DNA of 64,000 nt from Mesotoga sp. BH458_6_3_2_1 (GTDB taxonomy: Bacteria; Thermotogota; Thermotogae; Petrotogales; Kosmotogaceae): NCBI RefSeq assembly GCF_003664995.1, contig NZ_JFHL01000029.1:62001-126000 (forward strand), in the 5' to 3' direction. The position numbers and the translations under genes are program-made. Below the pieces are notes generated by a model. The model saw nothing but the letters and a program-made list of their open reading frames with translations, was not told where the DNA came from and did no database searches. How positions within the stretch are numbered: position 1 is the stretch's first letter; every line of letters starts with the position of its first letter. Below, piece by piece: positions 33,490-41,668 of this stretch.

Positions 33490-34762
33490 GGGAAAGATCT
33501 CACTGCTTTACCTTGTGACCTATGGCACCGTGGTTATTTCACTGGGCCTGACGGTCTTTTTTGTCCTGAGGAATCTGGAATTTCGCAGGATAGATAATCT
33601 GCTCCTATCATTTCATAACGATATTGTCAACACATACAAGTTTGCAGGTCAAGAAAGCAAACTCCTGAGTCTTGCGGGAAATGAGGACTTCGGATTCGCC
33701 ATATACATAGAAGATGAACCAGTAGCGAGTTTTCGGGCTGAACCGGAGCTATTCAAGGAAGTTGTAGGAATCGGAACCAAAGGAGATCATCGATATAGAG
33801 CGACTGTCGAGCTTATCGAAGGAGCCGAAGAGAGATTCGTGACTTTCTACAATCTCGAAAAGTCTGAGGAGTATCTTAAGTTTGCTCTCGCAGTAGTGGT
33901 CTTTTCCTCGTTGTCGATCCTTTTGGCCGTAAGTCTCATTGGAACAGCATTCACTAGGAAATTGATAAGACCTTTTGAAGAGGCCGGCAACCAAATGGAG
34001 CTAATTAGCAGAACGGGATTGAGGGATGCCAGAATTGCGCTCAAAAAGAGTGGAGACGAGGTTTCGAAGCTTGAAAGTGAAATCAATAAGGCGCTGAGTA
34101 GAATCGAGCAGTTGATTAACGATGCGAAGCAGTTCTCTTCAAGAATCGCTCACGAATTGAGAACGCCCCTCGCAGTAATGAAATCGAATCTTCAGCTCTC
34201 TTTGGCCGGCAGTTCCTCGGAAGAGAGTATGCGAGAAGCCTTGAGAGAAACCCTTGAGGAAGTGGAAAAGCTCATAAGGCTCTCTGAAGAGTATCTGCTT
34301 CTGTCACGTACAGAGATCTCGGTACCGATTGAAAAGAGAGAGATAGATCTCTCCCGACTTGTACTGGAGACTACTGAGAAGATCATGATCCTTCATCCCG
34401 ACAAAGAGATTGAAATACAGATTCTTCCCGAGATAATGGTCAGTGCCTCCGCATACATGATCGAGCACGTAATAATGAATCTTCTTGACAACGCCTGCAA
34501 GTATTCTACTGACGATTCTTTGGTGATCATGCTTACCCGTGAAGAGGAATTCTCTCTGTTATCTGTTTCCAACAAGGGAAAAGCCGTTGATTTCATGAGA
34601 CTTGGTGAATCTGCGAAGGAAGTGAAAGGCCAGGGATACGGTCTCGGTCTGAGAGTGGTCTTATCGATTTTGCGTGCGCACAATCTTCGGCTTGATTACG
34701 AACATGAAGAGGGCGTCAATAGATTCATGATCGAATTTCCCTGTGAGAGCAATTCTCAATAG
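33479..34762 (+). CDS. Two-component sensor histidine kinase
   Basis: A 427-residue membrane kinase. Membrane helices at about 8-29 and 137-157 enclose an extracytoplasmic sensor domain of about 107 residues with no recognised family. A HAMP-like linker follows (RKLIRPFEEAGNQMELISRTG). The DHp H-box is SRIAHELRTPLAVM (His near 225) and the ATPase domain has the N box MNLLDNACKYS and G box GQGYGLGLRVV. The F and D boxes between them are short, with a reduced G1 region (SNKGKAVDF), as in several small HisKA/HATPase kinases. ATG 33479 overlaps the regulator gene by 11 bases and has GGAG eight bases upstream. Confidence 0.92.
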   Translation: MTVKGKISLLYLVTYGTVVISLGLTVFFVLRNLEFRRIDNLLLSFHNDIVNTYKFAGQESKLLSLAGNEDFGFAIYIEDEPVASFRAEPELFKEVVGIGTKGDHRYRATVELIEGAEERFVTFYNLEKSEEYLKFALAVVVFSSLSILLAVSLIGTAFTRKLIRPFEEAGNQMELISRTGLRDARIALKKSGDEVSKLESEINKALSRIEQLINDAKQFSSRIAHELRTPLAVMKSNLQLSLAGSSSEESMREALRETLEEVEKLIRLSEEYLLLSRTEISVPIEKREIDLSRLVLETTEKIMILHPDKEIEIQILPEIMVSASAYMIEHVIMNLLDNACKYSTDDSLVIMLTREEEFSLLSVSNKGKAVDFMRLGESAKEVKGQGYGLGLRVVLSILRAHNLRLDYEHEEGVNRFMIEFPCESNSQ

Positions 34763-34872
34763 CATAAGACACGTCCTGGAAGCCGTCCGACTAGTCGTGT
34801 GCATTCATTCATAAGTTCCAGTTTGAAAGTAGTCTGGTAAGATCGAGTATCACTGACAGCCGGAGGAAGAAA

Positions 34873-35994
34873 ATGAAGCTAAATGATTTCAAACTGGAAG
34901 TTTACTTTGAAAAGCACGAGTTCGGCGCACCCCACCTTCTTGCTCAGTCTGACTGTGAAGCCATGACGATCGGTGAGTTGCTGAAAATGGACGGCGAGTC
35001 CCCCTCAAAGTTCATGGATACATGGCTTGGCTACACCGAAGTTCCCGGCAATCGCGATTTGAGGGTGCAAATTTCCAGGCTTTACTCGAGTGTCAAAACG
35101 GAAGAGGTTCTGGTTCACTCAGGTGCGGAAGAGGCGATCTTCAACTTCATGAATGTTTTCCTTCAGAAAGGCGACCATGTGATCTGCCAGTTTCCAGTTT
35201 ATCAGTCACTGTACGAAGTCGCCAACGCAATCGGATGTGAAGTGACCCGCTGGGAACTGAGAAGAGGAGGTAAAGAATGGCGCTTTGATGTAGATGAACT
35301 GAAGGATCTTGTTCGTCCAGAAACCAAACTGGTTGTGATAAACAATCCTAATAACCCGACCGGATACCTTGTGCCTAACAGAGACCTGATGAAGATCGCT
35401 TCCTTTACCGAAGAAAGGGGGATTTTCGTTTTTTCCGACGAGGTCTACAGAGGGCTTGAGCTTGATCAATCTGTAGAAAAGCAGAAGTCCTTTGCAGATA
35501 TTTCCGACAACTCTCTTGCACTGGGTGTGATGTCTAAATCCTACGGATTGGCCGGCTTGAGAATCGGCTGGGTTGTATCTCACAACAAAAGCGTCCTGGA
35601 ATCAATGACAAGATTCAAACACTACACTACGATCTGCAACAGCGCGCCCTCGGAGTATCTTGCCTGGAAGGCGCTGTGTGTAGGAGACAAGATCCTGAAA
35701 AGGAACAGAGCGATAGTCGTCCAGAACTGGGATCGGGCCGCGCTCTTCTTTGAGAAGCACTCGTCGGTATTCAGAGTTTCGAGGCCAAAGGCAGGGCCCA
35801 TAGCTTTTGTACAGTTCGTTGGAGGGGACGTCGAAGACTTCTGCTCGGTGGTCCTGGAAAGCGCAGGAATTCTACTTCTTCCCGGATCGATGTACGATTT
35901 CGAAGGCGGCTTCTTCAGAATGGGATTCGGCCGAAAGAGCTTTGCTGAAGGATTGGAAAGGCTAGACGAGTTTCTGGAGTTGTTTGGAAAATGA
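34873..35994 (+). CDS. PLP-dependent class I/II aminotransferase
   Basis: A 373-residue fold-type I enzyme. Motifs: VHSGAEEAIFNFM (cofactor phosphate region), VINNPNNPTGYL (substrate/cofactor Asn), SDEVYRGLE (Asp stacking on the pyridine nitrogen) and SKSYGLAGLRIGW with the Schiff-base Lys and Arg. The N-terminus and short C-terminal domain resemble the subgroup of aminotransferases near capreomycidine synthase-like and MalY-like proteins; the amino donor cannot be told. ATG 34873 follows GGAGG by six bases. It is a single gene; no terminator is obvious until 36150. Confidence 0.88.
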   Translation: MKLNDFKLEVYFEKHEFGAPHLLAQSDCEAMTIGELLKMDGESPSKFMDTWLGYTEVPGNRDLRVQISRLYSSVKTEEVLVHSGAEEAIFNFMNVFLQKGDHVICQFPVYQSLYEVANAIGCEVTRWELRRGGKEWRFDVDELKDLVRPETKLVVINNPNNPTGYLVPNRDLMKIASFTEERGIFVFSDEVYRGLELDQSVEKQKSFADISDNSLALGVMSKSYGLAGLRIGWVVSHNKSVLESMTRFKHYTTICNSAPSEYLAWKALCVGDKILKRNRAIVVQNWDRAALFFEKHSSVFRVSRPKAGPIAFVQFVGGDVEDFCSVVLESAGILLLPGSMYDFEGGFFRMGFGRKSFAEGLERLDEFLELFGK

Positions 35995-36112
35995 TTATTC
36001 ATTTAGGCGACTACTGTTGTCTATATGTGAATATAGATTCAGATCGACCAGGCTAAAGGAAATGCAGCTTCCCGAATGAGATTCCTTAACCTGCAGGCAA
36101 CAGCCAGACCGG

Positions 36113-36141
36113 TTGACTTTAACAATTACTCGTGGTAGAAT
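36113..36141 (+). promoter_or_regulatory. Near-consensus promoter directly in front of a terminator
   Basis: TTGACT (36113-36118), exact 17-base spacer, TAGAAT (36136-36141). The predicted start of transcription, near 36148, coincides with the 5' arm of an intrinsic terminator at 36150-36174. Either a tiny transcript is made or the promoter is a relic of a deleted stable-RNA gene. Confidence 0.55.
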
Positions 36142-36149
36142 TATCATTG

Positions 36150-36174
36150 AAGACGCTTTCAGAGCGTCTTTTTT
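36150..36174 (+). terminator. Intrinsic terminator
   Basis: Stem aagacgct (36150-36157) with agcgtctt (36163-36170), 5-base loop, followed by TTTTC TTT. It could end read-through transcription from the aminotransferase gene (stop at 35994) as well as anything begun at the promoter at 36113. Confidence 0.75.
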
Positions 36175-37228
36175 CTTTCCTCTATGATTCTAAACAAAAC
36201 TCTGATCGCCGAACGGAGCGAGAGGCTCTTAGTGTCGCCCAACCATTCTTGCGCTTGGAACCGATGTCCCTATGCTCCTCTCGGAGAACGGTGAACCGAG
36301 AACTGATTACCCGTTCTTCCAACTTTGCAACTTGGATCTTGGAACTGACAACTGTTCTAAAAGCCGTGGTTGGTTGGAGCTTAAGGAAGAGAAGACAGCA
36401 ATCACCCGGCGGAAGAATATCAACTTGTTTGAACCAACTCAATTTGCCATCCTGATGTGCTCTTGATCAGGATCTGGTCTTTGATCTTATCGGTGAACGG
36501 GTCCATGATCCGGGACGGCCAACGGCGAGTCGCTTCTAACAGCGCACAGCGGCTTTCAATACCGAGATGCTGAAACAAGTTCATGACGAATAGGGACGCT
36601 TCCAGAATTGCTTAATACTGTCATCCGATGATGCCTCTGCACGGGATCTCGCTCCAAAATCCCTCTCTTGTTTTGAGCATCTTGGAGTGCAAATGTCTCT
36701 TCCCGAGATTCACCCTTCACGTTATTTGGTCAGTGATCCATATGTATGACTCCTGCCAGCAACCAAGAACGGGCATCGAACAACCTTTCTTGTGGAACTA
36801 TTTCAGATCGTCGCCTTTTCTCGCAAACAAACCACTAACACCCTCCGACGCTACGTGGCCCTCCTCACGTAATGGAGTACTTAAAATCATCAAATACAAG
36901 CTCGCGTAAGAACCAGTATATTGGTAGCATTTAGCTCCCTGACTTATGTGTAATGAGGAGCTCGCTGAACGGGATAAGTTGGAAGAGAATGAGAAACGGA
37001 CTGGAGAGAATGTACTGGATCATTTCTCTTTGGATATGAGTGAATTCTCCAAGAGAAGTGAACTGTCTGGCAAACAGTGTGAAATCCTTTCCAAGCTAAA
37101 GGGTGAGGCACTTCCAGCTTGCTTGGAAATCCGGCCAAAAATCTGCAAACATGCTCACATCTTCACAAGCTGTATGACCCTCTCAGGGTAATGGGCTCAT
37201 CTCTTTGGTTCATCTTTGTGATATCGCG

Positions 37229-37257
37229 CTTGGTCAAAAGCGATTAACTTGATATAA
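37229..37257 (+). promoter_or_regulatory. Promoter of the small-peptide/ABC-exporter operon
   Basis: TTGGTC (37229-37234), 17-base spacer and a perfect TATAAT (37252-37257). Transcription from about 37264 gives a long untranslated leader of roughly 190 bases before ATG 37456. Within it the near-repeat gcatgtgagatgc / gcatgttgagatgc occurs, which could form alternative structures or bind a regulator. Confidence 0.65.
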
Positions 37258-37455
37258 TATTAACCAAATACTACAATTTGTATGCATGTGAGATGCTGAG
37301 TGTCGTCAACGGTTCTCCTGAAATAGTTACATATAGCGCATGTTGAGATGCAATTTCATCTGTGGAATAAGATGGTGATTTGTTAATGCTGTTATCTGCC
37401 CTGTCCATTTTGGCAATTGCCCATTTCAGTTAGGTCAAACCGAGGAGGTGGGAGC

Positions 37456-37590
37456 ATGAGTTCAGAAGAAGGCTTTCTGTTTCATACTCGAGGAATTGAC
37501 TTGATTGAGACCTGCAAAGGTGGAAAAGAAGGAGATATTCTCGAGTGGTCTGTGAGACAACAATCCGGGGGGCAGAGAGATGGAGAATGA
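37456..37590 (+). CDS. 44-residue peptide coupled to an ABC exporter (possible exported peptide)
   Basis: ATG 37456 is preceded by AGGAGGTG with six bases spacing, one of the best ribosome binding sites in the window, and the frame overlaps the start of the exporter gene by 11 bases. The product is hydrophilic, begins MSSEEGFLFHTRGID, has a single Cys (residue 20) and a Gly-Gly (22-23) after LIETCK, and ends with a Gly/Gln/Arg/Asp tail. A small gene with its own promoter leading into an ABC exporter is the usual arrangement of peptide precursors. I see no modifying enzyme, no hydrophobic signal peptide and no C39 protease, so the alternatives are a translation-coupling or regulatory leader peptide. 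Confidence 0.55.
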   Translation: MSSEEGFLFHTRGIDLIETCKGGKEGDILEWSVRQQSGGQRDGE

Positions 37591-39304
37591 AAAAAAGACA
37601 ATTCGCAGGTTTGTTTTCAAGCTGTTCAAGGTTTACTGGAAACGGGAACTGCTGGCTGCAGTTCTGGTCGGCGTGATGATTGCACTTGCAGTTGTCTTTC
37701 CGCTCTTGATAAGGCTGCTAATAGATGTAGTTATCCCTTCTGGCGACATGGACCTTCTCGTAAAGTACGTTTTGCTTGTCGTCGGGCTCTGGTTTGGAAG
37801 CTTGATCTTCACATATTTTGGAGAGGTGGTTTTTGAAACCACAGCCCTCATGGCAAAATCGGACTTGCGGAAGCAATTGTTAGAGAAGATGTTTGTTCTT
37901 CCTTTCGACTATTTCTACAAGAATAAAACCGGCGAGTTAGTATCGAGATTAATATCTGATCTGGAACTCGTAGGAACAGTTATAGCGCAGGTATTTCCGA
38001 TACTGTTATTGGGAATCGTTCAAATATCGGCGATTCTAGCAATCATGTTTGCTTTTAACTGGAAATTAACTCTTTTGCCCCTGGGCTTCATCATGTTTTC
38101 CTTTCTTGTGATAATGTTCTTCAATATTATGGTGGAGAAAAGGAGCAAAGTTGAGAGAGAAAAATTCGGCGAACTGGCGGGAGTCACAAGTAACATAATC
38201 GATAATATGAAACTGATCAGAATCGCCATGCCATTTTCCTGGGTCACAAATTTCTTCGATCGTTTTCAAGGAGACCATGTTTATGCGGGCAAGAGGTTCA
38301 TAAAGGCGATAAAAATCGCAGGTGCACTCAAGACGTCGATAAACGGGCTTATTTCCTTTTCGCTGCTTGCCTACGGTGGTTACCTGGTAATGAAAGGCGA
38401 GATTACCGTAGGAATTCTGATCACTTTCTGGGCTTACGTTCAATCATTATTCAATCCTATTCAGCTGCTCATGCAGGTGAACATTCTTCTAAGACAAAGC
38501 TGGGGAGGACTGCTGAGAACAATCGAGGTGCTGGAAGCTCCTGAAGAGGAAAGGAGCGATAGTAGTCCTAAGTTAGAAAGTGTTCGGAGCATTTCTTTAG
38601 AGAACATTGCATTTGGCTACGGCAAAAAGCAAATTCTAAAAGGCCTGTCTCTTGAATTGAGGAAAGGGGAAATTACGACGCTGGTAGGTGAGAGCGGCGC
38701 CGGTAAAACTACTACTCTGAATATTCTTATGGGACTTCAAAAACCCGAGTCTGGAACCATTTACATCAATGGCGACCCGGTATCGAATTCAGCATCACTC
38801 AGACCCTATAGCGGCTTTGTGGAGCAGACGCCAACTTTGTTTGAAAGATGTACTCTCCTGGAAAACATTACCCTGGGTAGATCGATTTCTGAAGCCGGTT
38901 TGGAAAACATCTTCGAAAGAACAAACCTGAACGTGTTGTTGAGAAGATTCGAGAATGGACTCGACACATTAGTTGCTGACATTCAGCTTTCTGGCGGTGA
39001 GAGACAGTTGGTTGCGCTGGCCAGAGCGCTGGTCTCGAAACCACAATTATTGATTCTTGATGAGATCACGTCCAATATTGATTCAAAGAGTGAAGAAATA
39101 ATTCAGAATACTCTTATTAGTCTTAAGTCTGAAGGCATAATCGTGCTGATGGTCGCTCATAGATTATCAACTGTCCTACTGAGCGACAGTGTGGCGCTAA
39201 TCAGTAATGGGGTTATTGTTGCAAGCGGAACTCACAGCGAGCTGCTGAAGACCAGTTCCGAATACAAGAAGCTCTACTCGCTTCAGCTGATAAAAGATGA
39301 ATAG
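37580..39304 (+). CDS. ABC exporter, fused permease-ATPase (MsbA/bacteriocin-exporter class)
   Basis: A 574-residue half-transporter with six membrane helices in about residues 20-310 and an ATPase domain from about 335. Walker A GESGAGKTTTLNIL, Q-loop GFVEQTPTLFERCTL, signature LSGGERQLVALARAL, Walker B LLILDEITSNIDS, H-loop VAHRLSTV. There is no N-terminal C39 peptidase domain. A homodimer would export lipid, drug or peptide; the small frame overlapping its start hints at peptide export. ATG 37580 lies within that frame and has GGGGGG seven bases upstream, so its translation is coupled to the peptide. Confidence 0.9.
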   Translation: MENEKKTIRRFVFKLFKVYWKRELLAAVLVGVMIALAVVFPLLIRLLIDVVIPSGDMDLLVKYVLLVVGLWFGSLIFTYFGEVVFETTALMAKSDLRKQLLEKMFVLPFDYFYKNKTGELVSRLISDLELVGTVIAQVFPILLLGIVQISAILAIMFAFNWKLTLLPLGFIMFSFLVIMFFNIMVEKRSKVEREKFGELAGVTSNIIDNMKLIRIAMPFSWVTNFFDRFQGDHVYAGKRFIKAIKIAGALKTSINGLISFSLLAYGGYLVMKGEITVGILITFWAYVQSLFNPIQLLMQVNILLRQSWGGLLRTIEVLEAPEEERSDSSPKLESVRSISLENIAFGYGKKQILKGLSLELRKGEITTLVGESGAGKTTTLNILMGLQKPESGTIYINGDPVSNSASLRPYSGFVEQTPTLFERCTLLENITLGRSISEAGLENIFERTNLNVLLRRFENGLDTLVADIQLSGGERQLVALARALVSKPQLLILDEITSNIDSKSEEIIQNTLISLKSEGIIVLMVAHRLSTVLLSDSVALISNGVIVASGTHSELLKTSSEYKKLYSLQLIKDE

Positions 39305-39312
39305 AAGGATAA

Positions 39313-39432
39313 TTGATCAAGCGCCCAGCGGTGCATTGCGAAAGCCCCGAACAGGAACTTATCAGGCGGCTTCTTGGTGCGCGTAATGAAGCAGACAAAA
39401 ATCGGGATGCGGGTGCAGAGCTTGGCTCATGA
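39313..39432 (+). CDS. Possible 39-residue peptide directly after the ABC exporter
   Basis: TTG 39313 lies eight bases after the exporter stop, with AAGGA three bases before it. The 39-codon frame contains PEQELIRRLLGARNEADK, an amphipathic-helix pattern, and one Cys (residue 9). Spacing of the binding site is tight and the frame is short, so this may be a remnant of a longer gene: the same frame continues after TGA 39430 towards an open stretch beginning at 39457. The rest of 39433-39697 shows nothing I can support. Confidence 0.25.
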   Translation: MIKRPAVHCESPEQELIRRLLGARNEADKNRDAGAELGS

Positions 39433-39697
39433 TGCCGGAGGTGGAAGACATTAATTATGACTTTCAACCGCCCGACTCCTCTTCCAGAAGTCGTCGAAGG
39501 CGCCATAAAGACAAACATGGAATCTCGGAACAGAGTCAAGGGAGATAGGTTCACTTTTGTCCCGCAATCATTTACCCGTTACTCCGTTTTTCCTCAATAC
39601 GATTTGATCTATCAGGGACACACACTTAAGCATATTTTGAGAATGCTCTTCTTCATCATTGCAGCCTCAGACACGCAACCTTCCAGTTCGTAGCGAA

Positions 39698-39725
39698 CGT
39701 AGACGGGCCATTTGGCCCGTCTACG
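39698..39725 (-). terminator. Hairpin at the end of the beta-barrel-like gene
   Basis: Perfect 12-base stem cgtagacgggcc (39698-39709) with ggcccgtctacg (39714-39725) and the loop ATTT, immediately adjoining the stop codon at 39726-39728. No T-run follows on either strand, so it may act as a Rho-assisted terminator or 3'-end stabiliser rather than an intrinsic terminator. Confidence 0.6.
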
Positions 39726-40271
39726 CTAGAAATCAAAATTGTATCTGCCTGCCAGATGAAAGTGGGGGAAGAAGGTCGAGTGCCTTGCAAGCTGCCCTCC
39801 CAGGCTGAATCCCACATTTATGATTGAAGTTGCCAACTCAAGACTGAAGTCGCTCATGTCGTAGCCTGCTCCGATGTGGGAGACTAGCGGAAGATACTTT
39901 ATGTCTCGAGCGGCAAGGACGCTGGACAGTTCAGTCATCGCCGTTACCTTGAAGAAAACAGGCGGAAGAGAAGGCGCGAGATCTTCGAGTCCCAGTTCGG
40001 CATAAAGTCCAATGAGGGCTTGCATAGGGTCAAGAGAATAGAACTCCATTTCCTCAAAGCCGAATCCGAAGACTGGAACATCTGCAATAATGCCTAAGAC
40101 GGGTTTGCTAAACAACATCCAGCCTACTTGAGCCCTCCCGAAGAACTGAAAATCGAATTCCTTTGTCTGTCTGTCCTGATTGAGAACAAAGCCCATTCCC
40201 ACTGAAAAGTGGGTGGCCATCAAACCTGCGGCCAGACCAATAACCAGAACAAATACTGCGAGCTGTTTCAC
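39726..40271 (-). CDS. Secreted protein, probable small outer-membrane beta-barrel
   Basis: A 181-residue protein with signal peptide (KQLAVFVLVIGLAAGLMA). The mature part consists of alternating short beta strands (FSVGMGFVLN, FDFQFFGRAQVGWMLF, LPLVSHIGAGYDM, FSLELATSIINVGFSLGG) and ends with the strand FHLAGRYNFDF, a terminal aromatic residue being typical of outer-membrane barrels recognised by the Bam machinery. No family named. GTG 40271 follows GGAGGTG. It lies 25 bases after the baeRF gene, likely the same operon. Confidence 0.6.
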   Translation of the reverse strand: MKQLAVFVLVIGLAAGLMATHFSVGMGFVLNQDRQTKEFDFQFFGRAQVGWMLFSKPVLGIIADVPVFGFGFEEMEFYSLDPMQALIGLYAELGLEDLAPSLPPVFFKVTAMTELSSVLAARDIKYLPLVSHIGAGYDMSDFSLELATSIINVGFSLGGQLARHSTFFPHFHLAGRYNFDF

Positions 40272-40296
40272 TTACACACCTCCTAAGAGTCTTATA

Positions 40297-41490
40297 TCAG
40301 TATCTCAGTCTTGCAGCGATCTCACTTTGAAGGAGTCCCTTATCAACCACTACGACTTTTCCGTCGTTGTTTATTACGCTTCGCACGATCCAGGGGCCAA
40401 CATTTCTGACTTCTCTGCTCTCCTTTACGGCGTGCGTATATACAAGCTCTCTGTCAAGAACATAACCTCTTTTCCTCTCAAGAGGATTAATGAAAAGCGT
40501 GTCGATCCTTCTATCATTTGCTGCTTTCGAGACTTCCGTCCAACCTTCGACATACTTGTCGAAATTCTCCTGGGCCATTTCCAGAAATTCCTTTCGAAGT
40601 CTCCTGCTTTCGCTGTCGATCAGTTTTTCGACTTCTTCCTGAAGTTGCTTCTCCTGATTGAGTGTCTTTTGAACGAAGATTGGGTATGCATCTGGAATCA
40701 GATGTTTCGCTTCCTTCTGGAACTTTTCGATACTTTCACTGAACGAAGAAGAGTGATAGAAGACGAGATATTCTACGTCTTTTGGAATCTCTTCATCGTT
40801 CTTGATTAAAGAGGTGGCTTTCTGAAGGAATCTCCTGTTCTCTTCTTCTTTTGCCTTGCTGACCTTTTCTGAAGCATTCCCATGATACATCGCTCCCGAT
40901 GAAGGCGAGGGAGAGTACTCCTCCAGATACTCCTGCTCTTTCTCTCGAATGAACTCATTTTCAATGCTCTTAATAAGAGAGATTTTTCTTCCTTCCATTA
41001 CGTAGTACGTTGATTTTTCTCTCTCCAGCGAGACAACAAGTGCCTCCGCGGAGGAGCTTGAAAGCCAGATCAGTTGATCAAGATCGAATGTCTTTCCTAC
41101 GTAAATCTCCTTCTCGGGCTTTCTATGAAGTGGGATGATTTTTACACCTTCGATCGCTTTATCGTTTTTCACATCTTCGCCTGTGTGGAACTCAACAAAA
41201 ATCGCCAATCCTCTTCCCAGATCATCGGTGTTTCCGAGTTTGGTTAGGACGGCTTCAACAACCTTCTGATGGATTTTTCCCATTCCTGTTATCTTCTCGT
41301 CCTTTCTAAGACAGTCGAGAATATTTGACTTCAAATGTTTTTCCGCATCGCTCCTTTTGAGATTTTCCATCGGAAAGTAGAAAGTGAGAAGATACGAATC
41401 TGATCTGATCCCGGCCTCTGCACTGAGGAGCTGTTGAAGTTCTTTTTCCATCTCAGCTTTTCGAAGAACGCGTGTAGCGACATTATCCAT
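40297..41490 (-). CDS. Bacterial archaeo-eukaryotic release-factor-like protein (baeRF family)
   Basis: A 397-residue cytosolic protein related to the eRF1/Dom34 middle and C-terminal domains. The N-terminal region starts SYLLTFYFPMENLKRSDAEKHL and IFVEFHTGEDV, the central loop SSGAMYHGNASEKVSKAKEEENRRF corresponds to the GGQ-bearing loop but has no GGQ, and the C-terminal part (KAANDRRIDTLFI...GKVVVVDKGLLQSEIAARLRY) is the Rossmann-like L7Ae-type domain with the usual ending of this family. Such proteins were proposed, from comparative genomics, to rescue or probe ribosomes. A 397-residue length is usual. ATG 41490 follows GGAGG. Role not proven for any close homolog known to me. Confidence 0.75.
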   Translation of the reverse strand: MDNVATRVLRKAEMEKELQQLLSAEAGIRSDSYLLTFYFPMENLKRSDAEKHLKSNILDCLRKDEKITGMGKIHQKVVEAVLTKLGNTDDLGRGLAIFVEFHTGEDVKNDKAIEGVKIIPLHRKPEKEIYVGKTFDLDQLIWLSSSSAEALVVSLEREKSTYYVMEGRKISLIKSIENEFIREKEQEYLEEYSPSPSSGAMYHGNASEKVSKAKEEENRRFLQKATSLIKNDEEIPKDVEYLVFYHSSSFSESIEKFQKEAKHLIPDAYPIFVQKTLNQEKQLQEEVEKLIDSESRRLRKEFLEMAQENFDKYVEGWTEVSKAANDRRIDTLFINPLERKRGYVLDRELVYTHAVKESREVRNVGPWIVRSVINNDGKVVVVDKGLLQSEIAARLRY

Positions 41491-41668
41491 TTAATTTGCC
41501 TCCTTCCTTCGCTTCTTGGTGGTCTGAAAGAACCTACGGGCTTTCATCCTTGGCACAGTCTTTGATTCTAAGTACTCTCCCTGTTCAATTATAGTATCTG
41601 AAGTCTATTGAGCACACTTTAATTATAACCCTGAGAAATATAGTACAATAGCCACGGAGATGATTCGT

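Larger units (their letters stand above)
36003..37228. other. Gene-poor 1.2-kb region, probably decayed sequence
   Basis: No frame has a ribosome binding site with coding-like composition. Open frames of 60-107 codons occur on both strands but overlap each other and none resembles a known family. The stretch 36280-36370 contains short degenerate echoes (ggagaacggtgaaccgagaac, then ttgcaacttggatcttggaact) of the kind seen in old repetitive elements. A plus-strand frame at 36946-37191 (81 codons, with six Cys) has the best composition but no binding site. I take this as decayed accessory DNA between the aminotransferase and the peptide/exporter genes. Confidence 0.45.

Noticed and set aside
36946-37191. 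81-codon plus-strand frame with six Cys
   Set aside because: Composition is plausible but there is no ribosome binding site or promoter, and the surrounding kilobase looks decayed.
37456-37590. Lasso-peptide or double-glycine bacteriocin precursor
   Set aside because: The Gly-Gly and downstream Glu/Asp allow such a reading, but no B/C lasso enzymes, radical SAM enzyme, LanM or C39 protease is encoded nearby, so the class cannot be claimed; kept only as a general peptide-exporter pair.
39457-39693. 78-codon plus-strand frame after the ABC exporter
   Set aside because: The nearest GGAGGTG lies 13 bases upstream, the product is unlike any family and it abuts the hairpin of the convergent gene; possibly the remnant of the frame starting at 39313.
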